Assembly (NCBI GenBank): GCA_049515135.1
Contig: JBEKUJ010000001.1
Coordinates: 186,001 to 250,000 of the forward strand
Direction of reading: 5' to 3'
DNA from: Fen-1364 sp049515135
GTDB taxonomy: Bacteria > Spirochaetota > Spirochaetia > SZUA-6 > Fen-1364
DNA length: 64,000 nucleotides
Each line of letters begins with the position of its first letter. Position 1 is the stretch's first letter. Positions 32,897 through 41,769 of this stretch are shown here, one piece after another. A program made the translations under genes and the position numbers. Under the pieces are notes generated by a model. That model worked only from the letters and a program-made list of their open reading frames with translations. It was not told the origin of the DNA and ran no database searches.

Positions 32897-33796
32897 ATGA
32901 CAACTTTCGAAGAGATTATGGAGAACGCCCGCAGGGCAGGTCCTGTCCGATTCGTCGTGGCCCAGGCCGCGGACTCGACAATCCTGGAAGCTCTGGCGCA
33001 GGCGGACCGCGCCGGGTTCGCCAAGCCCGTGCTGGTCGGACCGGGGAATGAGATAAAAAAAGCGGCCCAGGAGCGCGGCGTGTCCCTCAAAGACTGGGAA
33101 ATCGCTGATACCCGGACAGCGGCAGAGGCTGCCACAGAGGCTGTCAGGATAGTGGCCAACGGGCAGGGGGACATCCTCGTGAAGGGGCTTCTTCAGAGCG
33201 CTGACCTCCTGCGTGCTGTGCTCAACAAGTCAAATGGCCTTGCCACAGGACGAACCCTCTCCCACGTCGGAGTCTTCCGTTTCCCCGAATCCGAGCGGTT
33301 CTTCTTTGTCACCGACGCAGCTCTCACCATTGCCCCTGACTACAATCAGAAGATCGATATCGTGCAGAACGCGGTCGACGTAGCGCACAGGCTCGGTGTG
33401 CCGGATCCTGTCGTGGCCATGTTGTGCGCAATCGAAACAGTGAACCCTGACATGCCAGCCACCGTGGACGCGGCATGCATTGCCAAGATGGCTGACCGGG
33501 GGGCCATCCGCGGGGCGCGGGTGGAAGGTCCCCTGGCCCTTGACAACGCGGTCAGCGTGGAGGCGGCCCGGCACAAAGGCATTACAGGCGATCTGGCAGG
33601 TCGCGCGGACATACTCGTGGCGCCGAATATAGAGGCCGCCAATATCCTTTACAAAGCGCTGATCTTCTTCGCAAAGGCGGAAGAAGCAGGAATCGTGATG
33701 GGGGCGCGATGCCCTATCGTTCTCGCCTCGCGGAGCGACTCGGCAAGAAACAAGCTGTATTCCCTTGCGTTGGGCGCGTTGACCCGCTCCTCCTGA
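32897..33796 (+). CDS. Phosphate acetyl/butyryltransferase family protein
   Basis: A 299-residue PTA_PTB-family enzyme. Characteristic blocks are RFVVAQAADSTILEAL, DILVKGLLQSADLLRAVLNK, LSHVGVFRFP, FFVTDAALTIAPDY, LDNAVSVEAARHKGI, GRADILVAPNIEAANILYK and the C-terminal PIVLASRSDSARNKLYSLAL, which match phosphate butyryltransferase more than Pta. It would interconvert an acyl-CoA and acyl-phosphate for ATP production in fermentation. No butyrate kinase is adjacent, so the physiological acyl group is uncertain. Confidence 0.85.
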   Translation: MTTFEEIMENARRAGPVRFVVAQAADSTILEALAQADRAGFAKPVLVGPGNEIKKAAQERGVSLKDWEIADTRTAAEAATEAVRIVANGQGDILVKGLLQSADLLRAVLNKSNGLATGRTLSHVGVFRFPESERFFFVTDAALTIAPDYNQKIDIVQNAVDVAHRLGVPDPVVAMLCAIETVNPDMPATVDAACIAKMADRGAIRGARVEGPLALDNAVSVEAARHKGITGDLAGRADILVAPNIEAANILYKALIFFAKAEEAGIVMGARCPIVLASRSDSARNKLYSLALGALTRSS

Positions 33797-33856
33797 AGAA
33801 GCAAGCCGCACTCTACGTGATGGGTTGTCTTGCGCTGCTAGGCTGGCCTCTCGAGG

Positions 33857-35098
33857 TTAGGCCGTGTACTCCTTGAAAATCACGATGGCGTTGTGGCCGC
33901 CGAATCCCAGCGCGTTGGACATGGCCGCACGGATCCGCCCCTGGTAGCCTTTGTGCGGCACGTAATCAAGGTCGCACTCGGGGTCGGGGTTGTCGAGGTT
34001 TCGCGTGGGCGGGAAGTACTGGTCCTGCAACGCCTTTATCGTCACAATCGCCTCCACGCCTCCCGCCGCTCCCAGGAGGTGGCCTGTCATGGACTTGCTG
34101 GATGATACCTTGAGCTTTGCCGCGTGCTCCCCGAAGACTGCCTTGATGACGCGAGTCTCGATGGGGTCATTGATCTGGGTCGACGTCCCGTGCGCGTTGA
34201 CATAGTCGATGTCTTGCGGGGCAAGACCTGCTGAGTCCAGGGCGATGAGCATGGCCTTGATTGCCCCCCGTCCCTCGGGATGGGGAGCGGTGAGGTGGTT
34301 TGCGTCGCAGGTGGCTCCATACCCCACCATCTCGGCAAGGATCGTTGCGCCCCTCTTCCTGGCGTGCTCCAGCTCCTCAAGCACCAGGACGCCGGCCCCT
34401 TCCGCCATGACGAACCCGTCGCGGTCCTTGTCGAAAGGGCGGCTTGCCTTGTCGGGCTCGTCGTTTCGCGTGCTGACGGCCTGCAGGGAGCAGAAGCCCG
34501 AGTAGCCCAGCCCCGTCAGCGGGGCCTCCGTGCCGCCTGCCAGCATGACCTCTGCTTCGCCTCCGCGGATCATCCTCCAGGCATCTCCAAGGGCGTCGTT
34601 TGACGATGCGCATGCTGTGACCACGCACCGGCAAGGACCGAAGGCTTTCAGCCGGATGGCCACATTGCCGGGGGCCTCGTTGGCGATCATCATGGGCACG
34701 AACAGGGGATGGACCGACTTGGGCCCTTTTTCGAAGATCCGCCGGCACTGCGCTTCAAGGGTCTCAATGCCGCCGATCCCGTTGCCAAGGACGATCCCGA
34801 ATCGCTCGGGGTCGGTGTCTCCCACGGCGAGCCTTGCATCGCTCATCGCCTCCAGGGAGGCCACCATGGCGAACTGGGTGAAGCGGTCCATGCGGCGCGC
34901 TTCCTTTGCCTCCAGGATCCTCTCAGGGACAAAGTCCTTCACCTCACCAGCCACCTTGGAGGTATATCCGTTGGACTCGAACCTCGTGAGCTTCCCAATG
35001 CCGTTCTCTCCCGCTTTGATGGCTTTCCAGAATTCGTTCACGTTGTTGCCGAGGGGATTCACCGTCCCCATGCCGGTCACCACAACTCTTCTATTCAT
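33857..35098 (-). CDS. fabF: 3-oxoacyl-ACP synthase II
   Basis: A 413-residue condensing enzyme of fatty acid elongation. The Cys-His-His triad is visible: VVTACASSNDALG, VNAHGTSTQINDP and SSKSMTGHLLGAAGG. The start MNRRVVVTGMGTVNPLGNN is typical. AAGGAG lies seven bases before ATG 35098. It is the last gene of fabD-fabG-fabF. The GFGGHNAIVIF end block is conserved. Confidence 0.95.
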   Translation of the reverse strand: MNRRVVVTGMGTVNPLGNNVNEFWKAIKAGENGIGKLTRFESNGYTSKVAGEVKDFVPERILEAKEARRMDRFTQFAMVASLEAMSDARLAVGDTDPERFGIVLGNGIGGIETLEAQCRRIFEKGPKSVHPLFVPMMIANEAPGNVAIRLKAFGPCRCVVTACASSNDALGDAWRMIRGGEAEVMLAGGTEAPLTGLGYSGFCSLQAVSTRNDEPDKASRPFDKDRDGFVMAEGAGVLVLEELEHARKRGATILAEMVGYGATCDANHLTAPHPEGRGAIKAMLIALDSAGLAPQDIDYVNAHGTSTQINDPIETRVIKAVFGEHAAKLKVSSSKSMTGHLLGAAGGVEAIVTIKALQDQYFPPTRNLDNPDPECDLDYVPHKGYQGRIRAAMSNALGFGGHNAIVIFKEYTA

Positions 35099-35113
35099 GC
35101 TGTCTCCTTGCAA

Positions 35114-35854
35114 TCACATGCACATCCCGCCGTCGACGGGAAAAACCTGCCCCGTGATGTACGCGGCCCGATCGGAAGCCAGAAAGGCCGCAAGGGCAGC
35201 CACGTCGTCCGGAGAGCCGGCCCGTCCCAGGGGGATCAGGGAGAGCAGTTCCTCACGCGCTTTGTCGGGGAGCACCCTTGTCATGTCGGTCTCTATGAAG
35301 CCCGGTGCGATGGCGTTCACGCGGACGCCCCGGGAGGCAACCTCCCGCGCCAGGCTCTTGGAAAATCCGATGAGTCCGGCCTTGGACGCGGAATAGTTGG
35401 TCTGGCCGGCGTTCCCCATGATCCCGCTCACGGAGGAGATGTTCACGATGGAACCGGCCTTCTGCTTGATCATGAAGCGCGCCAGAAGCCGCGAGGCGAA
35501 AAACGCCGCGGTGAGATTGGCGTTCAGGACCAGGTTCCAGTCCGCGCTTGACATGCGGAAGATCAGCCCGTCGCGCGTGATGCCTGCATTGTTCACCAAT
35601 ACCTCGATGCTGCCTGCCTCCGCAACAACCTTCTCCAGTACCCCCACAATCTCCTGCTCAACCGTGACGTCCGCCTGTTTCCAGAAGAAGCGGCCACCGT
35701 CGCGCGCCAGGGCCTCCAGCTCTCCCGCGTCTTCCGGCTGTTTGCGCGACACTGCGTAGACGGTAGCCCCTTCCTTCAGGAACTCGCGGACGATGGCGTT
35801 CCCGATTCCGCGCGAGCCTCCCGTGACGACGGCCTTTTTTCCCTGGAGCAGCAT
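35114..35854 (-). CDS. fabG: 3-oxoacyl-ACP reductase
   Basis: A 246-residue short-chain dehydrogenase that reduces 3-ketoacyl-ACP with NADPH. It has the TGGSRGIGNAIV cofactor motif, NNAG (VLVNNAGITRDGL), catalytic Ser (VNISSVSGIMGN) and YSASK (TNYSASKAGLIGFSK). Its ATG overlaps the fabD stop by ATGA. It ends with the typical TGQVFPVDGGMCM. Operon with fabD and fabF makes FabG the safe choice over other SDRs. Confidence 0.94.
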   Translation of the reverse strand: MLLQGKKAVVTGGSRGIGNAIVREFLKEGATVYAVSRKQPEDAGELEALARDGGRFFWKQADVTVEQEIVGVLEKVVAEAGSIEVLVNNAGITRDGLIFRMSSADWNLVLNANLTAAFFASRLLARFMIKQKAGSIVNISSVSGIMGNAGQTNYSASKAGLIGFSKSLAREVASRGVRVNAIAPGFIETDMTRVLPDKAREELLSLIPLGRAGSPDDVAALAAFLASDRAAYITGQVFPVDGGMCM

Positions 35855-36792
35855 CAGTCTTCCCCGGTGGCCTTGGCAATGCCCGAAAGCGTGCCGGCCG
35901 GATGGCAGACGGCGTGCGGTTGCAGGGCCTTCATCAGCCCGGTAAGCACAGTCCCGGGCCCTGCCTCGAAAAACCTGTCAAAGCCGTCGGAAAACAGGCT
36001 TTGCTCCACGGAGACCCACCGCACGGGCGACACCGCTTGCTCCCCGCACAGCCGTCGGGCTTCGTTTCCGCTCATAATGGCACGCCCTGTCACGTTGGAA
36101 TAGACTGGAACCCGGGGATCGGAGAACGCATAGCCGGCCAACGCCTCGTCGAACGCCCGGCGCGCCTCGCCCATGAGCGGAGAATGGAAGGGGCCGGAAA
36201 CCGAGAGCCGATGGAATCGCCTTGCCCCTGCCTCTTTGAGGGCCTTTTCAGCCCTGGCAAGACCTTCCGCCGTGCCTGAGACGACAACCTGTGTAGGGCT
36301 GTTGTGGTTTGCAATGAAGACTCCGGCTCCTGCGAGGGATTCCATCACAAGAGTCACCTTTTCCGCGGGCAGGCCGAGCACTGCCGCCATTCCGGGCTTC
36401 CCGGATCCCGCATCCAGAGACCGGGCAGCCTTTTCCATGAGCATGCCGCGCGTCTTCACGATGGGAAACACGTCCTGCAGCCTGATGACCCCCGCTTCGC
36501 ACAGGGCGGCGTACTCCCCGAGGCTGAAGCCCGCGCACCCCTGAAACTCCACCCCGGCAGCCTTCAGGGCCGTGCTGGCCGCAAGGTTTGCCAGTGTGAT
36601 TGCGATCTGAGTCTTGTCTGTTGCCTTTAAATCTTCTTCACTGGATTCAAACAACAGCTTTTCAGCATCGGCTCCCGATGCATCGGACGCCTTGGTAAAC
36701 AAATCCTTGACAGCGGGGACTTTTTCCCAGAAATCCCTTGCCATGCCTGGATATTGGCTGCCCTGCCCGGGGAAGAGAAAGCAGTTCTTCAT
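35854..36792 (-). CDS. fabD: Malonyl-CoA:ACP transacylase
   Basis: A 312-residue enzyme that loads malonyl onto ACP. It opens FLFPGQGSQYPGMARDF and has the nucleophile in GFSLGEYAAL (Phe replaces the common His of GHSLG) and the catalytic His in SVSGPFHSPLM. A C-terminal GPGTVLTGLMK follows. The ATG at 36792 is only nine bases downstream of a TATTTT -10 with a TTGACC -35 18 bases further up, so the operon transcript appears almost leaderless. First gene of fabDGF. Confidence 0.94.
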   Translation of the reverse strand: MKNCFLFPGQGSQYPGMARDFWEKVPAVKDLFTKASDASGADAEKLLFESSEEDLKATDKTQIAITLANLAASTALKAAGVEFQGCAGFSLGEYAALCEAGVIRLQDVFPIVKTRGMLMEKAARSLDAGSGKPGMAAVLGLPAEKVTLVMESLAGAGVFIANHNSPTQVVVSGTAEGLARAEKALKEAGARRFHRLSVSGPFHSPLMGEARRAFDEALAGYAFSDPRVPVYSNVTGRAIMSGNEARRLCGEQAVSPVRWVSVEQSLFSDGFDRFFEAGPGTVLTGLMKALQPHAVCHPAGTLSGIAKATGED

Positions 36793-36801
36793 GTAGCGGC
36801 A

Positions 36802-36831
36802 AAAATACCACGCAGGACAGATGGAGGTCAA
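36802..36831 (-). promoter_or_regulatory. Promoter of fabDGF
   Basis: On the minus strand TTGACC (36831-36826), 18-base spacer, TATTTT (36807-36802). The -10 ends nine bases before the fabD ATG. This is the clearest -35/-10 pair among the leaderless-type promoters of the window. Confidence 0.55.
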
Positions 36832-36922
36832 GACAAGCGAAAAATCGCATCTAATTATTTATGGGGAATGGAAATCGGTAAACATGATCGGAAAAGACTA
36901 GTATTTTAAGAATTCCCGCCTA

Positions 36923-36952
36923 TTGACCCTATTTCTTGAATAAGATTACTAT
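36923..36952 (+). promoter_or_regulatory. Possible promoter of fabH
   Basis: TTGACC (36923-36928), 18-base spacer, TACTAT (36947-36952). It would give a short leader of about ten bases that just includes the GGAG before ATG 36969. Confidence 0.4.
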
Positions 36953-36968
36953 TTGGCGGAGCCCACAA

Positions 36969-37955
36969 ATGCGTGCAGTCATTCAAGCAGTCGATTTTGC
37001 GGTCCCCGAGCGTAGAATCACCAACGACGAGCTGGCCACAACGCTCGATACATCGGATGAATGGATCCGGTCCCACACAGGGATTGGCTCCCGGCATATC
37101 GCCGGACCCTCCATGGCCACGTCTGACCTGGCTGTGGAGGCATGCCAGAAGGTGCTGAAAAAGACCGGCGTGCCAGCGGCGGAGATCGATCTCGTGCTTG
37201 TGGCCACGATTTCCGGAGACTACATCGGCTTCCCCTCGGTATCCTGCATCGTCCAGGACAAGCTCGGCGCCGCTTCGGCCGCTGCCATGGACATCGGGGC
37301 GGGCTGCACAGGCTTCATCTACGGGCTGGAAACGGCTCGCAACTTCGTAGTTTCCGGCAGTGCCAGGAAAGTCCTGGTGGTCGGCGTGGAGCTCCTGAGC
37401 CGGATCATCGACTGGAAGGACCGCAACACCTGCGTCCTCTTCGGCGACGGAGCTGGAGCCGCCCTTGTCACCGCGGAGAACGGTGACGGCAACCGGGGCA
37501 TCCTCTCCTCCGTCCTGCGCGCGGACGGCTCCGGTGCCCAGCTCCTTGACCGGCCCGCCGGGGGATCCAGGCTCCCGATAACTGACGAGGCGTTCGATCC
37601 GGCAGCTTCCTACCTTCATATGGACGGCCGCCAGGTCTACAACTTCGCCGTGAAGGTGATCTCCGAGGGGATCGTGGACATAATGGAAAAGAACAAGATC
37701 TGCCTGAACGACGTGGCCTGGATCGTGCCTCACCAGGCGAACGTGCGCATCATCGAGGCGGCCAGCAAGCGCTCCAAGATCCCGCTCTCCAAGTTCTTTG
37801 TGAATATCGAGGAGTACGCCAACACATCGGCGGCCTCCATCCCCATTGCCCTCTCCGAGATGCAGGCCAAGGGCCTGGTGAAGGAGGGGGACCTCCTGGT
37901 CACATTCGGCTTCGGCGCGGGCCTGACCTACGGCGGGAATGTGATTCGCTGGTGA
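36969..37955 (+). CDS. fabH: 3-oxoacyl-ACP synthase III
   Basis: A 328-residue initiating condensing enzyme joining acyl-CoA to malonyl-ACP. The catalytic Cys is in DIGAGCTGFIYGL, the His in WIVPHQANVRIIE and the Asn in EEYANTSAASIPIAL. The N-terminal TSDEWIRSHTGIGSRHIA is typical. GGAG lies nine bases before ATG 36969. It is divergent from fabDGF, with 176 bp between start codons. I saw no acpP in the window. Confidence 0.95.
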   Translation: MRAVIQAVDFAVPERRITNDELATTLDTSDEWIRSHTGIGSRHIAGPSMATSDLAVEACQKVLKKTGVPAAEIDLVLVATISGDYIGFPSVSCIVQDKLGAASAAAMDIGAGCTGFIYGLETARNFVVSGSARKVLVVGVELLSRIIDWKDRNTCVLFGDGAGAALVTAENGDGNRGILSSVLRADGSGAQLLDRPAGGSRLPITDEAFDPAASYLHMDGRQVYNFAVKVISEGIVDIMEKNKICLNDVAWIVPHQANVRIIEAASKRSKIPLSKFFVNIEEYANTSAASIPIALSEMQAKGLVKEGDLLVTFGFGAGLTYGGNVIRW

Positions 37956-37979
37956 CTCTGAGATAGCGCGGGCGCCGTC

Positions 37980-38312
37980 CTAGTCAGGCTTCCCCACCCC
38001 GATCACTGATTCAATGGGAAGGACAAATGCGATCCCCTTCCCTTTCTCATGCGAGCAGCCAAGGATCTTCTCCAGCACGTCCATTCCTTCGCGGGCCTGT
38101 GAATCCGCGACCACCGAAAAGATGATGTTGTTTCGCGGTTTGGCGGACCGGAAAAGGCTGCGCATACCGGCGAACAGGGGGACATCCTCGATGATGCGTC
38201 CCATGCCCACAGAGTCCACCACCGTAGCCCCGCTGATCCCCGTTTCGATGAGTCCTTCGAGAACCTCTTCCAGCATCTCCGTGGCGTTGAGCACAATGAC
38301 CAGAAGCTTCAT
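37980..38312 (-). CDS. PII-like small regulatory protein
   Basis: A 110-residue protein with a PII-type ferredoxin-like fold: LLVIVLNATEMLEEVLEGL, then GISGATVVDSVGMGRIIEDV and NNIIFSVVADSQAREGMDVL. It lacks the classic GlnB uridylylated Tyr T-loop motif, so it is PII-like rather than GlnB. Its ATG overlaps the stop of the PtsN-like gene by ATGA. Such pairs occur beside transporters; none is adjacent here. Ligand unknown. Confidence 0.68.
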   Translation of the reverse strand: MKLLVIVLNATEMLEEVLEGLIETGISGATVVDSVGMGRIIEDVPLFAGMRSLFRSAKPRNNIIFSVVADSQAREGMDVLEKILGCSHEKGKGIAFVLPIESVIGVGKPD

Positions 38313-38779
38313 CAGATCTTTGCCTCCTCTTCGTCGAACGCCCTGACCATGTCCTGGACAGAGCCAGCGGAGACGATCTTGTCGATGAACTCGGTGCTCT
38401 TGACGAGCCGGGCTATCCGCGCCAGGGCCTTCAGGTGCAGGCTGTGCTCCTGGCGGTTGCCCATGAGCAGAAATACAACGCGGATGGGCTTTCCGTCAAA
38501 GGAATCGAACTCGAGGCCACCCGGCGCGCGCGCAACGATGATGACCAGATCGGAAATCTCATCGGTAAAGCAGTGCGGGATGGCGATCCCATTGCCCACG
38601 GCCGTGGTCTGGATGCTCTCCCGCTCCAGGAGCTTCCCGAACACTTCGGCCTCATCCTTGATCAGGCCCTTGGCCGCCGCCTCATGGACGATCCTCTGGA
38701 GGGCTTCCTCGCGTGTCTTCGCTGCTACGTCATGAAGGAAGCACTCCGGGCGTATATAGCGCGTGAGCTTGATCGCCAT
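38312..38779 (-). CDS. PTS EIIA-like (PtsN-type) protein
   Basis: A 155-residue EIIA-2 fold protein with the phospho-acceptor His in AVGNGIAIPHCF, matching the PtsN GIAIPH signature, and the later MGNRQEHSLHLKALARIARL helix. It is likely a regulatory phosphocarrier rather than a sugar transporter part, because no EIIB or EIIC is nearby. I chose ATG 38779 (MAIKLTRYIRPECFLHDV). It is coupled to the PII-like gene downstream. Confidence 0.8.
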   Translation of the reverse strand: MAIKLTRYIRPECFLHDVAAKTREEALQRIVHEAAAKGLIKDEAEVFGKLLERESIQTTAVGNGIAIPHCFTDEISDLVIIVARAPGGLEFDSFDGKPIRVVFLLMGNRQEHSLHLKALARIARLVKSTEFIDKIVSAGSVQDMVRAFDEEEAKI

Positions 38780-38875
38780 GCCTGGGAGTGAATACCGGAT
38801 GCTCCTGCCTGTCAACGCTGGCACGGCCGCAAGGCGCCTCATGCACGCCCAACCCCACGGAATACCGTGGGCGGG

Positions 38876-39940
38876 CTAGGCGTACGCCTCCTGAACGAGC
38901 ACGCAGTCCGCAAGCACAAGCGCCACCATGGCCTCCAGCACGGGAATGGCGCGCGGGACGATGCAGGGGTCATGCCGGCCCCCGATCTGGACTGTTGTTT
39001 GGGCGCCGTGTGCGTCAACCGCCTTCTGAGGCAGGGAAATGGAAGCGGGGGGGCGGATGGCCGCACGCACCACGATGTCGCCGCCCGTGGAGATCCCGCC
39101 GGCAATGCCCCCGGCGTTGTTGGTGCGCGTAAGCATGCGGCCCTCTTTGAGGTAGGGCTCGTCGTTGTACATCGACCCGCGCATGCGGGATACCTCGAAG
39201 CCCGCACCTACCTCCACGCCGCGAACCGCCCCCACGGACATCAGGGCGTGCGCCAGGAGGGCTTCAAGCTTGTCGAAAACCGGATCTCCCAGGCCAGCGG
39301 GACAACCGGAGGCAACCACTTCGGCGATCCCTCCCACGGAATCGCCGGCCGCTCTGGCTTCTTCGATGGCCTTCACCATCAGGGCCGCCGCCTCGGGATC
39401 CGGGGCGCGCGCCGGGTTGCGCTCTATCTCCAGCGGATCCACGCGCGTGGCTCTCACGCCGCCGATCTCCAGGCTGTAGCCCAGAATGGAAACCCCGCGC
39501 GCGGCCAGGACCTTCTTCGCAATAGCCCCCGCCGCCACCCGGGTGGCCGTCTCCCGGCCCGAGGAGCGGCCTCCGCCGCGCCAGTCCCGCACGCCGAACT
39601 TGGCCCGGTAGGTATAGTCCGCATGTCCCGGACGGAACACATCCTTCAGTGATTCGTAGTCAGAGCTCTTTTTCTCTTCGTTCCTGATGAGAAGGGAGAC
39701 AGGGGTCCCCATGGTGAGGCCTTCGAACACACCCGAGAGAATCTCCACCCTGTCCTTTTCCGACCTTGGAGTGGTGATGGCGCTCTGGCCGGGCCGCCGC
39801 CTGTTCAGCTCAAGCTGTATGTCCTGCGCCTCAAGGGCAATTCCCGCAGGCACGCCGTCCACGATGACACCGATGGCCGGCCCGTGGCTTTCACCGAACG
39901 TTGTGACAGAGAACAGTCGACCGAATGAGCTGCCCGGCAC
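38876..39940 (-). CDS. aroC: Chorismate synthase
   Basis: A 354-residue final shikimate-pathway enzyme that converts EPSP to chorismate with reduced FMN. It has all three signatures: FSVTTFGESHGPAIGVIVDG, YRAKFGVRDWRGGGRSSGRE and GRHDPCIVPRAIPVLEAM. I chose the GTG at 39940 because AGGGGGG lies just upstream and homologues begin at SSFGRLF; a TTG at 39961 is an alternative. Confidence 0.95.
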   Translation of the reverse strand: MPGSSFGRLFSVTTFGESHGPAIGVIVDGVPAGIALEAQDIQLELNRRRPGQSAITTPRSEKDRVEILSGVFEGLTMGTPVSLLIRNEEKKSSDYESLKDVFRPGHADYTYRAKFGVRDWRGGGRSSGRETATRVAAGAIAKKVLAARGVSILGYSLEIGGVRATRVDPLEIERNPARAPDPEAAALMVKAIEEARAAGDSVGGIAEVVASGCPAGLGDPVFDKLEALLAHALMSVGAVRGVEVGAGFEVSRMRGSMYNDEPYLKEGRMLTRTNNAGGIAGGISTGGDIVVRAAIRPPASISLPQKAVDAHGAQTTVQIGGRHDPCIVPRAIPVLEAMVALVLADCVLVQEAYA

Positions 39941-39976
39941 CTGACCCCCCTGCCACGGCAATGGCCGTGGTCTTTC

Positions 39977-40435
39977 TCAAACCGCGCGCGTGATGAGGTG
40001 CGTCTTGATGGCATCCACCCACTGCTCGGGATACAGGAGCCTGATGGAGATGCCATCCTCCTTGCCCGCCGTGTTGAGGAACCGCACCACGATGCGATGC
40101 CCTTTCTGGCCCCTGCGGAGCTCCGAGACGCCGATCCACGATATGGAAGGGCCTGGCACAAACAGCTCCCTGTTCCCGACCCAGGAGTGGAAGTACAGGC
40201 CCGTGGAAAGGAGCATGAGCACCCCGAGGCTGCTCGCGTGCGCCCGGCCGTTTCCGTTGCCGGTGCTCGCTCCTACCCGGGCACCGGTGGCAAGCAGCAT
40301 TGCTTCCCTGCCGAGCTCCGCCTCGACATGGCGGAGAATGCGCCGGCGGACGAACAGAAACCCGCACGCAAGACCCACGATGGCACTGCCGAGAAGAAGC
40401 CCAATCCACTCCAGCGCGGCGTAGAGGTTCTCCAT
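39977..40435 (-). CDS. Small membrane protein of unknown function
   Basis: A 152-residue protein with an N-terminal membrane helix (WIGLLLGSAIVGLACGFLFV), a short basic stretch, a low-complexity Gly/Ala/Asn segment and a C-terminal domain (VLMLLSTGLYFHSW, GPSISWIGVSELRRG, HRIVVRFLNTAGKE) that resembles PH-like lipid-binding beta folds only loosely. It lies directly upstream of aroC, 36 bp away. No function assigned. Confidence 0.6.
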   Translation of the reverse strand: MENLYAALEWIGLLLGSAIVGLACGFLFVRRRILRHVEAELGREAMLLATGARVGASTGNGNGRAHASSLGVLMLLSTGLYFHSWVGNRELFVPGPSISWIGVSELRRGQKGHRIVVRFLNTAGKEDGISIRLLYPEQWVDAIKTHLITRAV

Positions 40436-40536
40436 GGTTCAAGGGACAAAGTACAGAAATCGTAGTCCCTCTTCAAGACGCGCACATGTTCTTGACGGCG
40501 CGACGCCCTTCCCTCATCCTTTGGCAGAGGCGTCGA

Positions 40537-41769
40537 ATGAAGCGGCTCCCTGCTTTCCTCTGTTCCTTGCTGGTTCTTTCCTGCTCGCGTCCGGCAGGCC
40601 CTGGTCAGGTCGCCATGGTCACTCTTGTGCCCTCCCGAGAGAGGGTCTTCGCCCAGAGCGACTCGGAGCCTGCCGTCACCAGCTGGCTGCCCCTCGGTCT
40701 GTCATACCCGTCCGCAGGCAGCTCGATACTCTACGGGCTTCTGATCGCGGATGGGCCGGTTCTCGATGCAGCGCACAAGCCGACGGGCGAAACCCTGCGT
40801 CGTGGCTCCCGAGTGACACTGAGCGACGCAACCGCGTGGCAGCCAGCCGGCCGGGAATACAGGCGATGGTACAAGATCCGGCGGCAAGGCCCTGACGTGG
40901 AGGCATGGCTCGATTCGCAGGCAGTGGCACTGATCACGGAGGTGCGCGGCGCTTTGAGCGGGGGATTCCTCGAGAGAAAGATCGCCATTGCCGGCGGTGA
41001 GTCGGAGTACAACGTGCTGGTGCTCTGCGACGGCAGCGCCGTGTCCCTGATCGACACCAGCGCGCTCGTCTTTGCGGATTCCTTTCATCCCTCGGGAGTG
41101 ACGCACCTGTCGATCGAGGACGTGAACTCCAACGGCGTGCTTTCAGCAGTCGTCAAGGCCCAGACCATCGGGTCACTCCAGTTCCTCGGGGCGTCGCCTC
41201 TGAGCTGGGAAGCGTGGCTGAGGGAAAAAGACGGCTCCTGGGGGGCGATATTCCGGTTCAACGCCGCCTACGGTACTGACCAGGGCAATTCTTATTCCGC
41301 AACCCGACGCGCCTTTTCCTCCACGGGCACCGGCACGCTGGACACCGTGAAAGTCACGACCGATCTCGTGGAGACCACGGCCCAGGGGGTGTTCAGTACG
41401 ACAATCGTTACTTTCTTCCTCTGGAACGGCACTTTGTACAAAGAGGACCCGGACAGGGAGCTGCCGCAGGAAGGGTCGGTCATCGCCAACGCGGTGGACT
41501 TGAGGTCCCTGCCGCAAGGGGATGGCGCTCCTGTGGCAAAGCTTCACAACGGGGATGCCCTTTACGTTTTCGATCGAGGGGACACGCAACAAAGCGTGGA
41601 AGGTCAGTCAGGCTTCTGGCTCCATGCGACGACGCATGCGGGCAAGGAGGGGTGGGTTCACTCCTCTGCTGTAAAGCTCACCAGAATAGACCCGCTCAAG
41701 GTCAATCGTGACGTGTTCCTGGGGAAGTCAGGGTTCTCCGCGCCGTCGGACCAGTCTGCCATCCCGTGA
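40537..41769 (+). CDS. SH3-domain lipoprotein
   Basis: A 410-residue exported protein: lipoprotein signal (LCSLLVLSC, Cys near residue 16), a first SH3-like segment (ADGPVLDAAHKPTGETLRRG, RRWYKIRRQGPD), a central beta-rich region (GGESEYNVLVLCDGSAVSLI, HLSIEDVNSNGVLSAVVKA) and a second SH3-like end (VVDLRSL-type start, GFWLHATTHAGKEGWVHSSA). SH3b domains often bind cell wall. The BtuF-like gene starts in a GTGA overlap with its stop, linking it to the corrinoid cluster, though a role there is unclear. ATG 40537 chosen for its lipoprotein signal. Confidence 0.7.
   Translation: MKRLPAFLCSLLVLSCSRPAGPGQVAMVTLVPSRERVFAQSDSEPAVTSWLPLGLSYPSAGSSILYGLLIADGPVLDAAHKPTGETLRRGSRVTLSDATAWQPAGREYRRWYKIRRQGPDVEAWLDSQAVALITEVRGALSGGFLERKIAIAGGESEYNVLVLCDGSAVSLIDTSALVFADSFHPSGVTHLSIEDVNSNGVLSAVVKAQTIGSLQFLGASPLSWEAWLREKDGSWGAIFRFNAAYGTDQGNSYSATRRAFSSTGTGTLDTVKVTTDLVETTAQGVFSTTIVTFFLWNGTLYKEDPDRELPQEGSVIANAVDLRSLPQGDGAPVAKLHNGDALYVFDRGDTQQSVEGQSGFWLHATTHAGKEGWVHSSAVKLTRIDPLKVNRDVFLGKSGFSAPSDQSAIP

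Noticed and set aside
33797..33856. Intrinsic terminator between the Ptb-like gene and fabF
   Set aside because: Only a weak 5-bp GGCCT/AGGCC stem without a T-run.
36793..36968. FapR-type operator between fabD and fabH
   Set aside because: Only a partial, asymmetric match near GACTAGTATTTTAAG; no fapR gene seen.
40436..41766. Cobalamin riboswitch upstream of the corrinoid cluster
   Set aside because: No B12-box-like core was seen before 40537 or 41766.
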